A DNA stretch of 9,436 nucleotides. Origin: Spirochaeta sp. Its GTDB lineage: Bacteria > Spirochaetota > Spirochaetia > DSM-27196 > SLAA01. The stretch spans positions 1-9,436 of the forward strand of contig JAIVHN010000203.1 in NCBI GenBank assembly GCA_020201015.1, in the 5' to 3' direction. The position numbers and the translations under genes are program-made. Position 1 is the first letter of the stretch, and each line of letters starts with the position of its first letter. The notes beneath the pieces are model-generated. The model saw only the letters and a program-made list of their open reading frames with translations, was not told the origin of the DNA and made no database searches. Positions 6,191-9,436 of the stretch are shown in pieces.

Positions 6191-8155
6191 TTATTCGTTC
6201 ACAACCTCGTACTCAGCATCCTCTACGCCGGACTCATATCCGCCTGAGGCGCCGTTGGTGCTACCGTTGTGGCCGCCGTTGTAACTACCGTTACCATTCC
6301 CGTTTGAGGGGCCGTCGCCGGAGCCAGGGGCAGGACCGGAGCCCGCAGAATCAGCGTAGACCGCAGCACCAAGTGCCTGTGCGGCTTGTTGTAACTCTTG
6401 AATTGCCGCCTCGGCAGCATCGGCATCCTGCTTCTCAACGGCACTGCGTACCGTCGCAATGGCAGTCTCAATCTTGGCGCGCTCATCTTCGGAAATCTTG
6501 GCTCCATGCTCGGACAGGGTCTTTTCTGTCTGATAGGCCAAGTTGTCGGCCTCGTTGAGCGTCTCTATACGCTTGCGGGTTTCTTTGTCCTCACCCGCGT
6601 TCATCTCGGCCTCTTGGACCATGCGCTCAATTTCCTTTTCGTCGAGCCCCGATGAGGCCTCAATGCGGATCCTCTGCTCCTTGCCGGTCCCAAGGTCCTT
6701 GGCAGACACATGAACAATGCCGTTAGCATCAATATCGAACGCAACCTCAATTTGCGGAACGCCACGTGGCGCCGGTGGAATTCCCACCAGCTCAAAGCGG
6801 CCAAGGCTCCGGTTGTGGGCAGCCATCTCACGCTCACCCTGCAACACATGAATGCTGACCGCATTCTGGTTGTCCTCTGCGGTGCTAAAGACCTGGCTCT
6901 TGCGAGTTGGAATGGTGGTATTACGTTCAATAAGCCTTGTCGACACACTACCCAGGGTCTCAATTCCCAGTGAAAGCGGTGTCACGTCAAGCAACAGTAC
7001 ATCGTTTACCTCTCCGCTTAGCACACCGGCCTGTATCGCAGCACCAACCGCTACAACCTCATCCGGATTCACACCCTTATGCGGATCCTTGCCGAAAATC
7101 TCCTTAACCAGCTTCTGCACAGCCGGAATCCGGGTTGAGCCACCAACCAGAATTACCTGGTCTATGTCAGCAGCCTTGAGTTCGGCGTCCGCCATTGCCT
7201 TTTTACATGGCTCAGCTGTACGCTGCACAAGATCATCTACCAGCTGTTCAAACTTGCTGCGGCTAAGATTGTAGTTCAAGTGCTTGGGGCCGGAGGCGTC
7301 CGCTGTAATAAAAGGCAGATTGATGTCGGTACTCTGCGAACTTGAAAGTTCTTTCTTAGCAGTCTCGGCAGCTTCTTTGAGCCGTTGCAGCGCCATGCGA
7401 TCGGCGGAGAGATCTACACCGTAGTCGTTTTTAAAGCTGGTAACCAACCAGTCAATGATGCGTTGATCAAAGTTATCGCCACCAAGGTGTGTGTCGCCGT
7501 TGGTACTCTTGACCTCAAATACGTTGTCGCCAACCTCAAGTATGGATATGTCAAAGGTTCCACCACCAAGGTCGTACACTGCTATCTTCTCTTCGCCAGA
7601 CTTCTTCTCAAAGCCGTATGCCAATGCGGCGGCGGTCGGCTCGTTCACAATACGCTTGACCTCAAGACCTGCTATCCGGCCCGCATCCTTAGTTGCCTGG
7701 CGTTGAGAGTCGTTGAAATAGGCCGGAACCGTAATTACTGCCGAGTCAACTTCCTGACCAAGGTAGTCCTCTGCGGTCTGCTTCATTTTCTGCAACACTG
7801 CAGCAGATATCTCCGGTGCGCTTAGCTTCTTGTCGCCAGTGTTGACTTGAATACCGCCGTTCTCGCCTTTGAGCACCTCGAATGAGACCATCCCAATTTC
7901 TTGTTCAACCTCTTCGTAGCTGCGTCCCATAAAGCGCTTAATTGATGCCACTGTGTTCAACGGATTAGTCACCATTTGATTGCGAGCCGGTTGCCCTACA
8001 AGTCGCTCACCTTTGGAGGTATACCCAACAACCGACGGTGTAGTCCGTTGTCCTTCACTATTCTGTATTACAACCGGTTCCCCATGTTCCATGACCGCAA
8101 CACAAGAATTGGTTGTTCCCAAGTCTATTCCTATTGTCCTTTTCGCTGTACTCAT
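6191..8155 (-). CDS. dnaK: molecular chaperone DnaK (Hsp70)
   Basis: ATP-driven foldase in the cytoplasm. It has 654 residues with all Hsp70 landmarks: phosphate loop IGIDLGTTNS (8-17), K73, NEPTAAALAYG (171-181), DLGGGTFD (195-202), VILVGGSTRIP (334-344), interdomain linker DVLLLDV (385-391), substrate-binding beta domain to about 507, and helical lid to about 603. A Gly/Asn/Ser-rich tail of about 40 residues leads to the ending DAEYEVVNE; DAEYEVV is a common bacterial DnaK ending. Start ATG at 8155 has GGGAGG eight bases upstream. It is third in a minus-strand chaperone cluster, 171 bases after small heat-shock protein B. That gap holds two inverted-repeat structures, so dnaK may be partly uncoupled from the upstream genes. 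Its usual partners grpE and dnaJ are absent here and must lie elsewhere. Confidence 0.98.
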   Translation of the reverse strand: MSTAKRTIGIDLGTTNSCVAVMEHGEPVVIQNSEGQRTTPSVVGYTSKGERLVGQPARNQMVTNPLNTVASIKRFMGRSYEEVEQEIGMVSFEVLKGENGGIQVNTGDKKLSAPEISAAVLQKMKQTAEDYLGQEVDSAVITVPAYFNDSQRQATKDAGRIAGLEVKRIVNEPTAAALAYGFEKKSGEEKIAVYDLGGGTFDISILEVGDNVFEVKSTNGDTHLGGDNFDQRIIDWLVTSFKNDYGVDLSADRMALQRLKEAAETAKKELSSSQSTDINLPFITADASGPKHLNYNLSRSKFEQLVDDLVQRTAEPCKKAMADAELKAADIDQVILVGGSTRIPAVQKLVKEIFGKDPHKGVNPDEVVAVGAAIQAGVLSGEVNDVLLLDVTPLSLGIETLGSVSTRLIERNTTIPTRKSQVFSTAEDNQNAVSIHVLQGEREMAAHNRSLGRFELVGIPPAPRGVPQIEVAFDIDANGIVHVSAKDLGTGKEQRIRIEASSGLDEKEIERMVQEAEMNAGEDKETRKRIETLNEADNLAYQTEKTLSEHGAKISEDERAKIETAIATVRSAVEKQDADAAEAAIQELQQAAQALGAAVYADSAGSGPAPGSGDGPSNGNGNGSYNGGHNGSTNGASGGYESGVEDAEYEVVNE

Positions 8156-8187
8156 ATGTTATTCCTCCCGAAATCGTCATTGTAGGT

Positions 8188-8218
8188 CTTTTGCAAAAGT
8201 GGGGGCCAGGGCCCCCAC
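8188..8218 (-). promoter_or_regulatory. GC-rich hairpin plus palindrome in the dnaK leader
   Basis: Arms GTGGGGGC (8199-8206) and GCCCCCAC (8211-8218) pair over 8 bp with a four-base loop. On the minus strand they are followed by TTTT and then a palindrome, CTTTTGCAAAAG (8199-8188). This could be a weak terminator or processing site between the small heat-shock genes and dnaK, or part of a dnaK control region. A TACAAT -10-like hexamer follows (8184-8179), without a good -35. The T run is too short for a confident terminator call. Confidence 0.45.
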
Positions 8219-8245
8219 AAGGAAAGATGTGATATGTGATCGCCT

Positions 8246-8308
8246 CAACGGCGTGTCATGCGCACTGCACCATGCGTGGCGGGCTATACCCCTCGTCTTA
8301 CGCCGTTG
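8246..8308 (-). repeat. 9-bp inverted repeat between hsp20-B and dnaK
   Basis: CAACGGCGT (8246-8254) and ACGCCGTTG (8300-8308) are perfect 9-bp arms separated by 45 bases. They lie in the 171-bp gap (8156-8326) that otherwise holds no gene. In the minus-strand transcript they would close a long stem-loop before the GC-rich hairpin at 8199-8218. CATGCG also occurs twice inside the loop (8258-8263 and 8271-8276). Role unknown; an mRNA stabiliser, processing site or leader structure is possible. Confidence 0.4.
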
Positions 8309-8326
8309 GTCACGTAGCGCGGGCCG

Positions 8327-8695
8327 CTAACCGTTAATCTGAATCTTGCGTGGCTTGTGCGATTCCTTAAGATTCAGCGTCACCGTCAGCACACCCTGCT
8401 CCATGGCAGCCTCAACCTGATCGCGATCTACGGTGTCTTCAAGTGTGAAACTTTGGAAGTAGTCGCCGAAGGGGCGTTCGCGAAGTACAAACCGCACATC
8501 ACCTTCCTCGGTATGCCGCTTACCCTGAACAATAAGCTGATCATTCTCAATTTTAAGCTCCACGTTCTCTTTGGTGACTCCCGGCATTTCAAGCTTAAGC
8601 ACTACCTTGCCTTCTTCTTTAACAATATTCCCGACCGGACGAACCGTTCGTACATTCTCAAGAGTTCGGCTTTTTTCAAGTATATTCTGTTGCAT
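8327..8695 (-). CDS. small heat-shock protein B (Hsp20/alpha-crystallin family)
   Basis: ATP-independent holdase that binds unfolding proteins and passes them to DnaK. It has 122 residues with the start at 8695, where GGAGGG lies seven bases upstream. An ATG at 8746 would add 17 charged residues immediately after the previous gene and lacks a good ribosome site. The alpha-crystallin domain spans about 22-110: LKLEMPGV (33-40), RERPFGDYFQSFTL (72-85), and the GVLTVTL edge strand (101-107). The C-terminal I-x-I anchor is IQI (118-120), needed for oligomer assembly in the family. It is 58 bases downstream of small heat-shock protein A and clearly diverged from it, suggesting two subunit types. 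It is probably co-transcribed from the sigma-54 promoter upstream of protein A. Confidence 0.95.
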   Translation of the reverse strand: MQQNILEKSRTLENVRTVRPVGNIVKEEGKVVLKLEMPGVTKENVELKIENDQLIVQGKRHTEEGDVRFVLRERPFGDYFQSFTLEDTVDRDQVEAAMEQGVLTVTLNLKESHKPRKIQING

Positions 8696-8753
8696 GGTCG
8701 TTCCCTCCTCGCTTTTTCGTTCTTTCGTTTCTCTTCCGTTACTCACGGCTACG

Positions 8754-9131
8754 CTACTGCACGGTAATCACGCGGGACTTTTCTTCCTCGCGCTTTGGAA
8801 CCGTTATTACCAGCACACCATCCAGGAGCCGTGCTTCAATTTTGTCAATTGCCGCCCAACTTGGTAATGCAATGCTGCGGCGGAACTCGCGATCCCGAAC
8901 CTTCCCGCTCACCGAAAGAACGCCGGAACTCGACTCAAGGTTGATATCCTCTCGTGCAGTACCGGGTAGGTCTAAACGTACCTCGTACATTTCGCCTTTC
9001 TCTACAATGTCCATAGCCGGGCCATGTGCAATTGGAGCGCTGCCCCCTGTGCGCGCATGTGCGTCCCAGCCCATTGCTCGCTCCATTGCCTCAGCCGCTC
9101 GTTCCATGTTCCGTATTGTTAGTGCCGTCAT
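8754..9131 (-). CDS. small heat-shock protein A (Hsp20/alpha-crystallin family)
   Basis: First gene of the chaperone cluster, 125 residues, start ATG at 9131 with GAGGAGG eight bases upstream. The N-terminal arm (1-37) is short, with a Met/Glu/Ala-rich helix. The alpha-crystallin domain runs about 38-115: VRLDLPGTAREDINLE (51-66), GVLSVSGK (70-77), and LDGVLVITVPK (103-113). The loop between the GVLSVSGK strand and RRSIALP is short compared with protein B. The C-terminal anchor is VITV (121-124), an I-x-V form of the usual I-x-I. It should act as a holdase, perhaps in mixed oligomers with protein B. A sigma-54-type promoter lies 50 bases upstream, giving a predicted leader of about 39 bases. 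The family call is firm; the mixed-oligomer idea is inference from adjacency. Confidence 0.95.
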   Translation of the reverse strand: MTALTIRNMERAAEAMERAMGWDAHARTGGSAPIAHGPAMDIVEKGEMYEVRLDLPGTAREDINLESSSGVLSVSGKVRDREFRRSIALPSWAAIDKIEARLLDGVLVITVPKREEEKSRVITVQ

Positions 9132-9180
9132 ATCTGTATCCTCCTCGTTCTGGCTTTCTTGTCTTTTACACTACTTCTAT

Positions 9181-9197
9181 TGCAATCCCTGTGCCAA
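9181..9197 (-). promoter_or_regulatory. sigma-54 (RpoN) -24/-12 promoter of the chaperone cluster
   Basis: The minus strand reads TTGGCACAGGGATTGCA. This matches YTGGCACG-N4-TTGCW at every fixed position except G to A after TGGCAC. The key GG (9195-9194) and GC (9183-9182) are separated by exactly 10 bases, the spacing RpoN needs. The predicted transcription start is near 9171, about 39 bases before the ATG of small heat-shock protein A. Such promoters need an ATP-using enhancer-binding activator. Confidence 0.85.
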
Positions 9198-9282
9198 GTA
9201 TTTTTATATTAGATAAGTGTATATACTATAACTATTTATTACGCGACAGTAGCAACCGTACTGAGCACCCAGCAGCACCTCC

Positions 9283-9343
9283 AATGAGTCATTACGACAC
9301 ATATAAGGGAAGACACTGAGACGGACGGCCAAAATGAGCCATT
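9283..9343. repeat. paired AATGAGYCATT sites, possible activator binding sites
   Basis: AATGAGTCATT (9283-9293) and AATGAGCCATT (9333-9343) differ at one base and share the AATG-N3-CATT dyad. They begin exactly 50 bp apart, close to five helical turns. Their centres fall about 117 and 167 bp upstream of the predicted sigma-54 start, where enhancer-binding activators normally bind. Function is inferred from position and symmetry. Confidence 0.5.
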
Positions 9344-9378
9344 CATATCCACCGTATACACGGACTCCTGGCTCAGTA

Positions 9379-9395
9379 TGTATCAATTTGATACA
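9379..9395. promoter_or_regulatory. 17-bp palindrome, possible operator
   Basis: Arms TGTATCAA (9379-9386) and TTGATACA (9388-9395) are perfect 8-bp inverted repeats around one T, the form of a dimeric regulator's site. The centre is about 216 bp upstream of the predicted chaperone-cluster start. It could serve that cluster or a gene beyond the right edge. Confidence 0.5.
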
Positions 9396-9436
9396 GCAAC
9401 TTGGTACAGACGACCTGCCGGAAACCTGCTAAACTA

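Larger units (their letters stand above)
9198..9436. other. upstream regulatory region, no gene seen
   Basis: No credible gene occurs from 9132 to the right edge. From 9198 to about 9242 the DNA is strongly AT-rich with TA steps (for example TATATACTATA), a composition that bends easily, as between a sigma-54 promoter and its enhancers. No good IHF consensus was found. From 9243 on, composition is ordinary and holds two AATGAGYCATT sites and a 17-bp palindrome. A minus-strand frame of about 60 codons (9386-9204) has a TTG start with no ribosome site and overlaps these sites, so it is not called. Confidence 0.6.

Noticed and set aside
6601..7825. Several 85-146-codon open frames opposite or in other frames of dnaK
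   Set aside because: The dnaK frame carries all Hsp70 motifs; these are out-of-frame shadows with no recognisable domains.
8195..8225. Sigma-32-like promoter before dnaK (CTTG then CCCCCACTT on the minus strand)
   Set aside because: The spacing is only about 10 bases instead of 13-15, and the C run is explained by the GC-rich hairpin.
8357..8767. 136-codon plus-strand frame across the small heat-shock genes
   Set aside because: It lies antisense to a clear Hsp20 gene, lacks a ribosome site and has no recognisable motif.
9204..9386. Minus-strand frame of 60 codons upstream of the chaperone cluster
   Set aside because: TTG start without a Shine-Dalgarno, odd composition, and overlap with the putative regulatory sites.
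8156..9436. CIRCE (HrcA) element
   Set aside because: No TTAGCACTC-N9-GAGTGCTAA or close variant was found in the gaps of the chaperone cluster.

Overview
The window carries ten protein-coding genes or gene fragments from what looks like a free-living, Gram-negative-type bacterium. A spirochaete or near relative is my best guess. It rests on the inactive-looking dihydroorotate-dehydrogenase-like family, the DnaK tail ending in DAEYEVV, and the type of phosphoglycerate mutase, so treat it as a low-confidence inference. Coding density is high and most starts have a good GGAGG-type Shine-Dalgarno (SD). No rRNA, tRNA, CRISPR array or insertion sequence was seen.

Left part (1-2826): the C-terminal half of a sensor histidine kinase runs in from the left edge and overlaps by ATGA a single-domain response regulator. 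These face a convergent gene for cofactor-independent phosphoglycerate mutase (gpmI); the two stop codons share bases.

Middle left (2827-3934): a small accessory module holds a roughly 67-69-residue helical charged protein, an overlapping minimal nucleotidyltransferase (NTase), and a short ORF keeping the core R-x4-H motif of a HEPN protein but not its N-terminal half. This resembles an NTase/HEPN toxin-antitoxin type of locus that has partly decayed. An inverted repeat lies upstream and could be its operator.

Middle right (3935-6186): a DHOD-like flavoprotein lacking the catalytic cysteine has its own candidate promoter and a strong intrinsic terminator. The terminator touches the Shine-Dalgarno of the next gene, aldose 1-epimerase (galM), which starts with TTG; a possible galM promoter overlaps the terminator stem.

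Right part (6191-9436, minus strand): a chaperone cluster is read right to left: small heat-shock protein A, small heat-shock protein B, then DnaK. Upstream of it is a near-perfect sigma-54 (-24/-12) promoter, TTGGCAC-N5-TTGCA with the exact GG-N10-GC spacing. Further upstream lie an AT-rich stretch, two matching AATGAGYCATT sites 50 bp apart, and a 17-bp palindrome, at distances where enhancer-binding activators usually bind. No CIRCE element, grpE, dnaJ or hrcA is present. The most interesting reading of the window is a sigma-54-controlled holdase/foldase operon with its activator sites visible in the DNA. The remodelled NTase/HEPN module comes second.
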